34,955 bases of DNA from RGIG8709 sp045537065 (GCA_045537065.1 JAZSOT010000001.1:1-34955); one strand, 5' to 3'; counted from the stretch's first letter, positions 17,201 through 25,157 are shown. The notes: generated by a model from the letters alone, not told the origin. Translations and numbers: made by a program.

Positions 17201-17783
17201 CTTCTCTAAGTTCCTTATGAAGAGCCTCAAGGTCAATGTCTCTTAACATTTCAAGGATAGCCTCCGCACCCATTCCGGCACGGAAAGCATCAGCTCCGTA
17301 TTTTTCGCATTCTTCACGATATTCTTTTTCACTTAAAATCTGCTTTTTCATCAAAGCAGTTTTCATTGGGTCAATAACTATATATGCTGCAAAGTATAAA
17401 ACTTTTTCAAGAAGTCTTGGAGACATATCAAGAATAAGTCCCATACGGCTTGGAATACCCTTGAAATACCAGATGTGAGAAACGGGAACTGCAAGTTCAA
17501 TGTGTCCCATTCTTTCACGTCTTACCTTTGAGCGGGTAACCTCAACTCCGCAGCGGTCGCAGATAACGCCTTTATATCTAACTCTTTTATACTTTCCGCA
17601 ATGACATTCCCAGTCCTTTGTGGGGCCGAAAATTCTTTCGCAGAAAAGACCATCCTTTTCAGGTTTAAGCGTTCTGTAATTTATAGTTTCCGGTTTTTTA
17701 ACCTCGCCTCTTGACCATTCTCTGATTTTTTCAGGTGAGGCAAGTCCGATTTGTATTGAAGCAAAATTTTGATAATCACTCAT
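14220..17783 (-). CDS. rpoC: RNA polymerase beta' subunit
   Basis: Largest RNA polymerase subunit, carrying the catalytic magnesium site. About 1187 residues, as usual for Firmicutes, which lack the large inserts of the Escherichia protein. The N-terminal zinc site reads CHCGKYKRVRYKGVICDRC; the catalytic loop NADFDGDQMAVH lies near residue 450; the second zinc site is CHSKVGVCAKCYG, followed by QSIGEPGTQLTMRTFH of the trigger-loop region. I chose the ATG at 17783 (MSDYQNFASIQIG); a GTG at 17792 would add three residues, and neither has a strong ribosome site. It lies 84 bp after rpoB in the same unit and ends in an intrinsic terminator. Confidence 0.98.
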   Translation of the reverse strand: MSDYQNFASIQIGLASPEKIREWSRGEVKKPETINYRTLKPEKDGLFCERIFGPTKDWECHCGKYKRVRYKGVICDRCGVEVTRSKVRRERMGHIELAVPVSHIWYFKGIPSRMGLILDMSPRLLEKVLYFAAYIVIDPMKTALMKKQILSEKEYREECEKYGADAFRAGMGAEAILEMLRDIDLEALHKELREDLEGAKGQKKVRTVRRLEVVEAFRQSGNKPEWMIMSVIPVIPPEIRPMVQLDGGRFATSDLNDLYRRVINRNNRLKRLLDLGAPEIIVRNEKRMLQEAVDALIDNGRRGRPVTGPGNRALKSLSDMLKGKQGRFRQNLLGKRVDYSGRSVIVVGPELKIYQCGLPKKMALELFKPFVMKSLVSDGLAHNIKSAKRMVERVKPEVWAVLEKVISEHPVLLNRAPTLHRLGIQAFEPVLVDGKALKLHPLVCTAFNADFDGDQMAVHLPLSAEAQAEARILMLSANNLLKPQDGKPVTVPTQDMVLGSYYLTIQIDDEFGAGKVFSSEAEALLAYENKAVGLHAPIKVRKSAEVDGITVKKLVDATVGRIIFNEKIPQNLGFVDRKNPETALDYEIMFPVDKKKLGKIIDATIKIYGITETATLLDNVKAMGFKYSTRGAITVSVSDMEIPGSKQEFLREADEKIDNVVKKFNHGLLSDEERYKRVIGIWTETSNKITDALMQNLDELNPIFMMANSGARGSINQIRQLAGMRGLMADTMGRTIEIPIKANFREGLTVLEYFISTHGARKGLTDTALRTADSGYLTRRLVDVSQEVIVREHDCGTSEYIEACDIMDGNEMIEPLIDRIDGRTVIETLVHPETGEIIVEAGTTLNHEQAKKVVDAGIKKVKIRSTLKCHSKVGVCAKCYGRNLANGEMVNIGEAVGIIAAQSIGEPGTQLTMRTFHAGGIAGDDDDITQGLPRVEELFEARKPKNPAIIAEIGGRVQLSDNKKKREVSVIDDKEGKAINYTIPYGSRIKVEDGDIIVAGDEITGGSVNPHDILAVKGYTAVQNYLIQEVQRVYRLQGVDINDKHIEVIVGQMMRKVRIDDSGDSKFLTGSLVDRLELEEENIKLEAEGKAIATYQDVLMGITKAALATDSFLSAASFQETTRVLTDAAIKGKIDPLLGLKENVIIGKLVPAGTGMPVYSNIEVEEAGLIPDMSMFAENEGSFFDNN

Positions 17784-17867
17784 AACGAACACTCGACTTT
17801 CTGCTCACAAATTTTTTAATTTTCTCACTGTGAGCTGTGATTTCTACTTTACCGAATTTGGCTTATT

Positions 17868-20800
17868 TTAGAAGCTATCATCAAAGCTTTCTTCATCGTC
17901 CTCAAATCCTTCGTCTAAAACCTCCAGCGGAAGTTCTTCGATATCATCAAGGTCATTTGCAAAGAAAGCATCATCAGGCATATCCTTGTCGCCGAAGAAA
18001 TCATCGTCTTCAAAGATATCGTCTTCAAATTCTTCATCGCTGTCAGGGTCAAAATTGAAGGTATTTGGTGTTTCACCCTCTTCAAATTTTTCCTGTGGGT
18101 CAACATTCTTTGCATCCTCAAATTCATCATCAACTGATTCGCGAAGAATAATTTCTTCACCGTTTTCGTCAAGAACCTTAATATCAAGAGCCAAGCTCTG
18201 AAGTTCTTTAATAAGAACCTTGAATGATTCCGGAACGCCCGGTGTTGGAATGTTTTCACCTTTAACTATAGCCTCGTAGGTCTTAACACGGCCCACAACA
18301 TCATCGGATTTAACCGTCATAATTTCCTGCAAGGTGTAAGCTGCACCATATGCCTCAAGCGCCCAAACTTCCATTTCACCGAATCTCTGTCCGCCGAACT
18401 GAGCTTTACCGCCCAGAGGCTGCTGAGTAACCAGTGAATATGGACCTGTTGAACGGGCATGGATTTTATCGTCAACCAAGTGGGCAAGTTTTAACATATG
18501 CATATAACCAACCGTAACTCTGTTGTCGAAAGCATCACCTGTTCTTCCGTCATAGAGAACTGTTTTACCGTCTCTTGAATATCCTGCTTCTTCCAAAGCA
18601 TCCATAATATCTTCTTCGTTTGCACCGTCAAATACAGGGGTTGCAACCTTCCAGCCAAGCTTTTTAGCCGCATAACCAAGATGCACCTCAAGAACCTGAC
18701 CGATATTCATACGGGACGGAACACCCAGAGGGTTAAGAACTATCTGGAGAGGAGTTCCATCAGGTAGGAACGGCATATCCTCTTCAGGGAGTATTCTTGA
18801 AATAACACCCTTGTTTCCGTGACGGCCCGCCATCTTATCGCCCACAGAGATTTTTCTCTTCTGTGCAATATAGCAACGAACAATTTTGTTTACGCCAGGA
18901 GGAAGTTCGTCTCCGTTTTCTCTTGTGAATACTTTTACATCAACAATAATTCCGTATTCTCCGTGAGGAACACGAAGTGATGTGTCTCTAACTTCTCTTG
19001 CCTTTTCACCGAAAATAGCACGGAGAAGTCTTTCTTCTGCTGAAAGCTCGGTTTCACCCTTTGGTGTTACCTTACCAACTAAAATGTCTCCGCTTTCAAC
19101 CTCTGCACCGATACGGATAATACCCTGTTCGTCAAGGTCTTTTAATGAATCCTCTCCGACATTCGGAATATCTCTTGTGATTTCTTCAGGGCCAAGCTTT
19201 GTGTCTCTTGACTCGATTTCGTATTCTTCAATATGAATAGATGTTAAAACGTCTTCTTTAACAAGTCTCTCATTAACGAGCATAGCATCCTCGTAGTTAT
19301 AACCTTCCCATGTCATAAAGCCGATGAGAATGTTTCTTCCGAGACCGATTTCACCGTTCTTTGTTGAAGGTCCGTCGGCAATAATATCGCCTTTTTCAAC
19401 TCTTTCGCCCTCTTCAACAATAGGTCTTTGATTTATACACATACCCTGATTTGAACGGGTGAATTTTATTAATCTGTATTTATCCACAGAGCCTTCATCT
19501 GTTTTGATTTCAATAGCTTTTGCAGATACCTTTGTTACTGTTCCGCCGCGTTTAGCAAGAACACACACACCAGAGTCGCAGGCTGCCTTATATTCCATAC
19601 CTGTTCCGATAATCGGAGATTCCGGAACTAAAAGCGGAACTGCCTGACGCTGCATGTTTGAACCCATAAGTGCACGGTTAGCATCGTCGTTTTCAAGGAA
19701 CGGAATCATTGCTGTCGCAATTGATGTTACCTGTCTTGGGGAAACGTCCATATAGTCAACCTTACATTTTCCGGGTTGTGCCGAAACTTCCAAAAATTCG
19801 TCCTTATATCTTGTAACAACCTTTTTGGCAACGAATCTGTTTTCATCATCAAGCTGTTCGTTTGCCTGTGCGATATAGAATCCGTCTTCTGTGTCGGCTG
19901 TCATATGTTCAACTATATCTGTAACTGTTCCTGTTTCTTTATCAACCTTGCGGTATGGTGCTTCAATAAAGCCGTATTCATTAACCTTTGCAAATCCGCT
20001 GAGGGAGTTGATAAGACCGATGTTCGGACCTTCAGGAGTTTCGATAGGACACATACGTCCGTAATGTGAGTGATGAACGTCACGCACCTCGAAGCCCGCT
20101 CTTTCTCTTGAAAGACCGCCAGGACCAAGGGCTGATAATCTTCTTTTGTGAGTAAGCTCACCAAGTGGGTTAATCTGGTCCATAAACTGTGAAAGCTGTG
20201 ATGAACCGAAAAATTCCTTAACCGCAGAGGTTACAGGTCTTATGTTGATAAGAGTCTGTGGAGTGATAACATCAAGATCCTGAACTGTCATTCTCTCACG
20301 GACAACTCTTTCCATTCTTGCAAGACCGATTCTGAACTGGTTCTGGAGAAGCTCGCCAACGCTTCTTAATCTTCTGTTTCCAAGATGGTCGATATCGTCT
20401 GTTGTGCCGATGCCTGCTGATAAGTTTCCTACATATGCAATAGATGCGATAATATCATCTATTAATATATGTCTTGGAATAAGAGTGTCTCTGTTTTCAT
20501 AAAGAGCATTCTTAAATTCCTCGCTTTCTACATCAGGATGTTCTTCAAGAATACCTTTAAGCACACTGTAACGAACAAGCTCGTTTATACCATATTCCTT
20601 AGCATCATAGCTAAGCTCTAAAAGATTATTTATATCCACCATTCCGTTTGCAATAATCTTGGTGGTCTTTAAATCGTCAAGTGATTTAACTGTGATATTG
20701 AAAATGCCTGCCTTTTCCATAGCATAGGTCATTTCCTTTGTTATCTTTTCGCCCTCTGTAACAATAATTTCGCCTGTTTCCTTATCTGTTACAGTTTCGG

Positions 20801-21668
20801 CAGCTATGCAGCCAGCCGCTCTTGCATCAAGCCTTAATTTCTTGTTGAACTTAAATCTTCCAACTCTTGCAAGGTCATATCTTCTCGGGTCGAAGAACAT
20901 ATTGGTTAGTAGCGACTGAGCACTTTCAACTGTTGGCGGTTCGCCCGGACGAAGTCTTTTATATACTTCAAGGAGACCTTCTTCGGTTGTTTTTGAAACA
21001 TCCTTTTCAAAGGTCTTTTCAAGTTTTTCATCATTGCCGAATAAATCCCTGATTTCCTGATCTGTTCCAAAACCAAGGGCACGGATTAAAACAGTTACGG
21101 GGATTTTTCTGTTTCTGTCAATTCTTACATAGAAAATGTCGTTACTGTCGGTTTCGTATTCAAGCCACGCACCTCTGTTTGGAATAACCTGAGATGTGAA
21201 CAGTTTTTTGCCTGTTTTGTCAAATTCTTCCTTATAATATACGCTTGGGGCACGGACAAGCTGACTTACGATAACACGCTCTGCTCCGTTTATAATAAAT
21301 GTGCCGGAGGGGGTCATAATCGGGAAATCACCCATAAAGATTTCCTGCTCCTTAACCTCGCCGGTATCGCTGTTTACAAGCTGAACCTTAACTCTTAAAG
21401 GGGCTGCATAGGTTGCATCCCTTTCCTTGCACTCCTCAATATCATATTTTGGCTCTTTGTCAAGACGATAGTCTATAAACTCCAAAATAAGATTTCCTGA
21501 GTAATCAGCAATAGGAGATATGTCGTGAAATACCTCTTTTAATCCTTCCTTCAAAAACCACTCGTATGAGTTTTTCTGAATTTCGATAAGGTTTGGCATT
21601 TCAATAACCTCACGAATTTTACCGTAGCTCATTCTGGTGTTTTTACCAAGTTTCACCGGATGTACCAT
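17868..21668 (-). CDS. rpoB: RNA polymerase beta subunit
   Basis: 1266 residues from the ATG at 21668, chosen because GGAGAGGTGA lies 8 bases upstream; the frame stays open for 20 more codons to a weaker start. The N-terminus reads MVHPVKLGKNTRMSYGKI. The rifampicin region SQLSQFMDQINPLGELTHKRR sits near residue 487, with Asp, His and Ser at the classical resistance positions unchanged but Ile and Gly at two others. Further on are ETPEGPNIGLINSL and GDKMAGRHGNKGVIS. The last 70 or so residues form a strongly acidic tail (Asp/Glu with Phe). rpoB is not preceded by the ribosomal L10-L7/L12 genes, its usual neighbours; it has its own promoter and a leader of about 250 bases. Confidence 0.98.
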   Translation of the reverse strand: MVHPVKLGKNTRMSYGKIREVIEMPNLIEIQKNSYEWFLKEGLKEVFHDISPIADYSGNLILEFIDYRLDKEPKYDIEECKERDATYAAPLRVKVQLVNSDTGEVKEQEIFMGDFPIMTPSGTFIINGAERVIVSQLVRAPSVYYKEEFDKTGKKLFTSQVIPNRGAWLEYETDSNDIFYVRIDRNRKIPVTVLIRALGFGTDQEIRDLFGNDEKLEKTFEKDVSKTTEEGLLEVYKRLRPGEPPTVESAQSLLTNMFFDPRRYDLARVGRFKFNKKLRLDARAAGCIAAETVTDKETGEIIVTEGEKITKEMTYAMEKAGIFNITVKSLDDLKTTKIIANGMVDINNLLELSYDAKEYGINELVRYSVLKGILEEHPDVESEEFKNALYENRDTLIPRHILIDDIIASIAYVGNLSAGIGTTDDIDHLGNRRLRSVGELLQNQFRIGLARMERVVRERMTVQDLDVITPQTLINIRPVTSAVKEFFGSSQLSQFMDQINPLGELTHKRRLSALGPGGLSRERAGFEVRDVHHSHYGRMCPIETPEGPNIGLINSLSGFAKVNEYGFIEAPYRKVDKETGTVTDIVEHMTADTEDGFYIAQANEQLDDENRFVAKKVVTRYKDEFLEVSAQPGKCKVDYMDVSPRQVTSIATAMIPFLENDDANRALMGSNMQRQAVPLLVPESPIIGTGMEYKAACDSGVCVLAKRGGTVTKVSAKAIEIKTDEGSVDKYRLIKFTRSNQGMCINQRPIVEEGERVEKGDIIADGPSTKNGEIGLGRNILIGFMTWEGYNYEDAMLVNERLVKEDVLTSIHIEEYEIESRDTKLGPEEITRDIPNVGEDSLKDLDEQGIIRIGAEVESGDILVGKVTPKGETELSAEERLLRAIFGEKAREVRDTSLRVPHGEYGIIVDVKVFTRENGDELPPGVNKIVRCYIAQKRKISVGDKMAGRHGNKGVISRILPEEDMPFLPDGTPLQIVLNPLGVPSRMNIGQVLEVHLGYAAKKLGWKVATPVFDGANEEDIMDALEEAGYSRDGKTVLYDGRTGDAFDNRVTVGYMHMLKLAHLVDDKIHARSTGPYSLVTQQPLGGKAQFGGQRFGEMEVWALEAYGAAYTLQEIMTVKSDDVVGRVKTYEAIVKGENIPTPGVPESFKVLIKELQSLALDIKVLDENGEEIILRESVDDEFEDAKNVDPQEKFEEGETPNTFNFDPDSDEEFEDDIFEDDDFFGDKDMPDDAFFANDLDDIEELPLEVLDEGFEDDEESFDDSF

Positions 21669-21916
21669 AAAATCAATCACCTCTCCGTAATATTTGCAGG
21701 GCTTTTGCCCCATTATTGTATAAATCAAAGCTTGTGCATATTAATTTATGTATAATTTTTTCAAAAAATTGCCATAAAAAAATTTTTTCATATGTATTGC
21801 AATTTTTGTGCAATTGTGTTAAAATTGATTTCAAGGTAAGACCTTAAAACCCTTAATATTACAACAAAAACCACTTTTTATAAATGAAAAAAAGCGAAAA
21901 TCTGCACTATAAACAG
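21669..21916 (-). other. Long AT-rich leader of rpoB
   Basis: About 250 bases between the predicted start of transcription and the rpoB ATG. I see no convincing small gene. It holds several short inverted repeats, for example AAGGT-ctt-ACCTT, TTGCA-atttttg-TGCAA and GGGC-aaaa-GCCC, the last about 30 bases ahead of the ATG. A role in RNA-level control is possible but unproven. Confidence 0.4.
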
Positions 21917-21922
21917 ATAAGT

Positions 21923-21951
21923 ATTATAACATAAAAAAATTCCCGTGTCAA
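21923..21951 (-). promoter_or_regulatory. Consensus promoter of rpoBC
   Basis: Minus strand TTGACA (21946-21951), 17 bases, TATAAT (21923-21928): a perfect sigma-A consensus with ideal spacing. The -35 box lies in the loop and right arm of the terminator of the upstream dacF-like gene. The start would be near 21916, leaving a leader of roughly 250 bases before the rpoB ATG. Confidence 0.88.
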
Positions 21952-21970
21952 TAGGCACGGGATTTTTTTT
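21933..21970 (-). terminator. Terminator of the D,D-carboxypeptidase gene
   Basis: TCCCGTG and CACGGGA form a 7-bp stem with an 8-base loop, flanked by A8 on one side and T7 on the other, so it could work on both strands. It starts right after the minus-strand gene ending at 21972 and contains the -35 box of rpoBC. Confidence 0.88.
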
Positions 21971-21971
21971 A

Positions 21972-23120
21972 TTAAGTTTTTGTAGATTTTTTTGGATTAT
22001 GCTCAGGTTTCCTGAAAAAGTGCCTGAAAATGCCCTTTTTTAAACCATTTTTCTTTGGCTCTTCCGCTCCCTCTGAGGCACAGAGAGTTATTTTGCCCAC
22101 AGGCGCACCGTCAACCAATATTTCTGCCTCCGCTCCTATCTCTTCCTTTTTAAAAGGAGCAGAAAAACATATATTATCGTCACACCTCAGGTCGATTTTT
22201 CTTTTCTCCCCTTTTTTCACAGGAACACAAACATCGGCATCTGCCACAAGGGAAATCTTTTTCTTGTCTCCCCCTTTGACTCTGGCTGTTGTTACTTTCT
22301 GCCCTTTTTTAAGCAACCTTACCGACTCATATTCCGAAAAGGCTTTATCGAAAAGACTTTGATGGTCCCGCCAGTCGTCTCCGTCATTTAAGGTTACGCA
22401 AACAAGGGAAAGTCCGTCCCTTTCTGCAGAGGTTACAAGGCATCTGCCCGTTTTTTTGGTGAAACCCGTTTTTACACCCACACAGCCATTATATATCGAG
22501 AGAAGCTTGTTATGGTTTGTTAATGTGTGACGTCTTTTATCCTCCGAAAACACTGTCATACTCTTTTGCGATACTATTTCACGAAACGTTTCATTTTTCA
22601 TTGCATAGGCGGTTATCTTCCCCAAATCACAGGCGGTTGTGAAATGCTTTTCATCATAAAGTCCGTGGGGGTTCTGAAACAAAGTTTTTTTCGCCCCGAT
22701 TTCACCCGCTTTCATATTCATTAAAAGCACGAAAGCCTCCTCGCTCCCCGACACTCCCTCGGATATAGCAGTTGCCGCATCGTTTCCCGAAACAAGCATC
22801 AAGCCTTTCACAAGCTCGGAAAGCTTTATTTTCTCCCCTGCCTCAAGATACATTGACGAGCCTTCCACTCTTGATGCTTTTGGCGAAACTGTTATTACCG
22901 AATTTAAATCGCCGTGTTCAATGGCACAAATTGCGGTCATAATCTTGGTTGTGCTTGCCATTCCAAGGGGTTTTGTCATATTCTTTTCGTATAAAACCGC
23001 TCCTGTTGTTCTTTCCATAACCACTGCCGACACAGCAGAGCAAGGGGCAGGCTCATTATATGCATAAGTATTTATTGTAAGAAAACAAAGCACCAGCAAA
23101 AGACATCTTCTTGCGAACAT
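21972..23120 (-). CDS. dacF: D-alanyl-D-alanine carboxypeptidase, DacF/S11 family
   Basis: A penicillin-binding protein that trims the terminal D-Ala of peptidoglycan stem peptides outside the membrane. 382 residues with a signal peptide (MFARRCLLLVLCFLTINTYA). The three active-site motifs are in order: STTK at 56-59 (Ser 56 acylated by substrate or penicillin), SGN at 111-113 and KTG at 217-219. After about residue 265 comes the beta-rich C-terminal domain of PBP5-like proteins; the end is basic (FRHFFRKP...KKSTKT) with no clear membrane helix. The ribosome site AGAGGTG lies only 5 bases ahead of the ATG and inside a hairpin that also ends the upstream regulator gene. The exact paralogue (DacA, DacB or DacF) cannot be told. 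Confidence 0.93.
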   Translation of the reverse strand: MFARRCLLLVLCFLTINTYAYNEPAPCSAVSAVVMERTTGAVLYEKNMTKPLGMASTTKIMTAICAIEHGDLNSVITVSPKASRVEGSSMYLEAGEKIKLSELVKGLMLVSGNDAATAISEGVSGSEEAFVLLMNMKAGEIGAKKTLFQNPHGLYDEKHFTTACDLGKITAYAMKNETFREIVSQKSMTVFSEDKRRHTLTNHNKLLSIYNGCVGVKTGFTKKTGRCLVTSAERDGLSLVCVTLNDGDDWRDHQSLFDKAFSEYESVRLLKKGQKVTTARVKGGDKKKISLVADADVCVPVKKGEKRKIDLRCDDNICFSAPFKKEEIGAEAEILVDGAPVGKITLCASEGAEEPKKNGLKKGIFRHFFRKPEHNPKKSTKT

Positions 23121-23162
23121 AAAAACACCTCTTTGAATATGTTTATTCAGCGAGGTGTTTTC
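23121..23162 (-). terminator. Hairpin ending the MocR gene and covering the next ribosome site
   Basis: AAAACACCTC (23122-23131) and GAGGTGTTTT (23152-23161) form a 10-bp stem, with an inner GAATA/TATTC stem. On the minus strand the stem is followed by TTTTT and then the ATG of the carboxypeptidase gene. The GAGGTG Shine-Dalgarno of that gene is in the 3' arm, so the structure would both terminate and block ribosome entry. Confidence 0.65.
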
Positions 23163-23170
23163 CTATTCTT

Positions 23171-24235
23171 TTATTTTCTCATTTGTCTTCTCATACGATT
23201 TAGATACCGCTCGAAGCTTCCGTTTTCAATAAACTCCGCAAGAACATACTGGTCGAGAACAGGCACAGAGCAGGAAAGCTTGCCGAGCTTTTCCTCGTAT
23301 GACACTAAAAGATGCTCGGGAAGTATCATATACCCCATTCTCATTGAGGGGGAAAGGCTTTTTGAAAAGGTGTTGATATAAATAACCTTTTCCTTGCCGT
23401 CAAGGGAATAAAGGGTTTCCACCGGCTGACCGGGGATAAAAAATTCGCTGTTGAAATCATCTTCAACAATATAGGCACCGCTTTTCTCTGCCCAGCTTAA
23501 ATATTCCCTTTTCTTTGTGGCGGTTGTTGTTGCCTCCGTGGGAAAGCTTTTAAAAGGAGTTACGTGGAGAACATCTGCTCCGCTTTTTAAAAGCTCCTCT
23601 TTCGCTATGCCGTCTTTTAAGAGCTTTAGCTTTTTTATCCTTGCCCCCTCACCACTATAAACCGTTTCTATCTGGGGGTATGAGGGGTCTTCAATTCCAT
23701 ACAGCTTATCTCTTCCCAAGATTTTCACAACCATTTCATAAAGCTGTTCCGCCCCCGAGCCGATTATTATTCGCTCCGGCTGTGCCACCATACCTCTATA
23801 TCTTAAAAGATAGCCCGCAATTGCATTTCTGAGCCTTGCCACACCTTTTCCCGGCGCCTTTGAAAATAGCTTTTCTCCCTTTTCCGATATAACCTTTCTT
23901 ATAGTCTTGAACCAAAGAGAATATTCAAAATCCTCCCTTTCGCTCTCTTCTTCAGTTTCATCAAGATATTTTATAACCTGAGGCTTTTTGTTTTCTCCCC
24001 CAAGGGTTTCAAGCTTTGAAACAAAATATCCGCTCCGCTCTCTTGCTGTTATATACCCCTCATCAAGAAGCATATTATATGCTTTCTCCGTGGTTATAAC
24101 GCTTACACCCCTTTTGTCTGCAAGGACTCTCTTTGAGGGAAGATGCGCCCCCTCCTCATATTCCCCCGACAAAATTTTCTCTTTTATTTCCTTATATATG
24201 GTTAAATATTTCTTGTCTTTCATCTGGTTATACAA
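23171..24235 (-). CDS. MocR/PdxR-type regulator (GntR HTH plus shortened aminotransferase domain)
   Basis: Residues 1-75 form a GntR winged helix (LTIYKEIKEKILSGEYEEGAHLPSKRVLAD, then EKAYNMLLDEGYI and GYFV). Residues 100-354 are fold-type I aminotransferase-like, with EDDFNSEF near 258 and the PLP-binding Lys 292 in INTFSKSLSP. Such proteins sense PLP and control vitamin B6 genes. MocR proteins usually have 450-500 residues; this one stops at 354, about 100 residues short, losing the C-terminal small domain. A terminator-like hairpin follows at once. The TTG start is chosen because AAGGAG lies 4 bases upstream; the first ATG is 12 bases further in. It diverges from a pyridoxal kinase gene, which is the likely target. 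Confidence 0.85.
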   Translation of the reverse strand: MYNQMKDKKYLTIYKEIKEKILSGEYEEGAHLPSKRVLADKRGVSVITTEKAYNMLLDEGYITARERSGYFVSKLETLGGENKKPQVIKYLDETEEESEREDFEYSLWFKTIRKVISEKGEKLFSKAPGKGVARLRNAIAGYLLRYRGMVAQPERIIIGSGAEQLYEMVVKILGRDKLYGIEDPSYPQIETVYSGEGARIKKLKLLKDGIAKEELLKSGADVLHVTPFKSFPTEATTTATKKREYLSWAEKSGAYIVEDDFNSEFFIPGQPVETLYSLDGKEKVIYINTFSKSLSPSMRMGYMILPEHLLVSYEEKLGKLSCSVPVLDQYVLAEFIENGSFERYLNRMRRQMRK

Positions 24236-24254
24236 AAAACTCCTTTTTTGACTA

Positions 24255-24283
24255 TTTACACATTATCAGATTTTTATTATACT
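24255..24283 (+). promoter_or_regulatory. Promoter of pdxY-cysK
   Basis: Plus strand TTTACA (24255-24260), 17 bases, TATACT (24278-24283). It is the mirror partner of the regulator's promoter, with the same -35 hexamer and spacing. The start would be near 24290, about 27 bases ahead of the pdxY ATG. Confidence 0.8.
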
Positions 24284-24304
24284 AGAAAAAAACATATATG
24301 TAAA
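24276..24304 (-). promoter_or_regulatory. Promoter of the MocR-type gene
   Basis: Minus strand TTTACA (24299-24304), 17 bases, TATAAT (24276-24281). Its -10 box shares four bases with the -10 box of the opposing pdxY promoter, so polymerase can occupy only one at a time. Confidence 0.8.
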
Positions 24305-24316
24305 GAGGGATTTTAA

Positions 24317-25147
24317 ATGAGCTATAAAAGATTACTTACAATTCAGGATATATCTTGTGTGGGACAGTGCTCTATGACCGTTGCACTTCCTATAATTTCT
24401 GCCTGCAAAATCGAAACTGCAGTTTTGCCGTCGGCAGTTTTATCAACACACACAGCGGGCTTTTCGGGATATACATTCCGTGACCTGTCAGGGGATATGC
24501 CGTCTATCCGTGAGCATTGGGAAAAGGAAAATATAAAATTTGACGGAATTTACACAGGCTACCTTGGAAGCCGTGAGCAGGTTTCATACGTTATTGATAT
24601 TTTTAATGCCTGCCTAAAGGACGGAGGCTTAAAAATTGTTGACCCCGCTATGGCAGACGGAGGAAAGCTTTACCCCGGCTTTGATATGGATTATGCAAAC
24701 GCTATGAAAGACCTTTGCAAAAACGCAGACTATGTTCTTCCCAATATCACCGAGGCGTGTCTTCTTGCAGATATGGAATACACAGAAAGCTATGACAGAG
24801 AATATATCGACACTCTTCTTTCAAAGCTTACCTCTATGGGATGCAAGAATATAGTTCTTACGGGAATTTCATACCAAAAAGGAAAAACAGGAATAGTTAT
24901 TTTTGAAAACGGGGAATATTCATATTATGAACACGATTTCCTTGACGGAAGCTGTCACGGAACGGGAGATATTTATGCGTCCAGTTTCACGGGGGCACTT
25001 TTAAACGGAAAATCTGCCTTTGAGGCTGCAAAAATTGCCGCGGATTACACAGTTCTTTGCATAAAGGAAACTATGGGAGACAAAGACCACTGGTATGGTG
25101 CAAAGTTTGAACCTGTTTTAGGCGAATTAATAAAAATGCTTGACTAG
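24317..25147 (+). CDS. pdxY: Pyridoxal/pyridoxamine kinase (PdxY/PdxK-like)
   Basis: Phosphorylates pyridoxal or pyridoxamine with ATP, salvaging vitamin B6 to PLP. 276 residues, ribokinase superfamily. Visible: LTIQDISCVGQCSMTVALPIISA at the N-terminus, VLSTHTAGFSGYTFRDL (substrate loop), KIVDPAMADGGKLYPGF, VLPNITEACLLA and the catalytic GTGD in CHGTGDIYASSFTGALL. AGAGGG precedes the ATG. It faces the MocR/PdxR-type regulator gene and is followed after 10 bp by cysK, whose product needs PLP. The context supports PLP-dependent control. Kinase specificity among pyridoxal, pyridoxine and pyridoxamine is not decided by the sequence. Confidence 0.92.
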   Translation: MSYKRLLTIQDISCVGQCSMTVALPIISACKIETAVLPSAVLSTHTAGFSGYTFRDLSGDMPSIREHWEKENIKFDGIYTGYLGSREQVSYVIDIFNACLKDGGLKIVDPAMADGGKLYPGFDMDYANAMKDLCKNADYVLPNITEACLLADMEYTESYDREYIDTLLSKLTSMGCKNIVLTGISYQKGKTGIVIFENGEYSYYEHDFLDGSCHGTGDIYASSFTGALLNGKSAFEAAKIAADYTVLCIKETMGDKDHWYGAKFEPVLGELIKMLD

Positions 25148-25157
25148 GGAGGAAAAC

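Noticed and set aside
21603..21728. Upstream extension of RpoB to 21728 (20 extra residues)
   Set aside because: The ATG at 21668 has a strong GGAGAGGTGA site and the usual RpoB N-terminus follows; the extension has no ribosome site.
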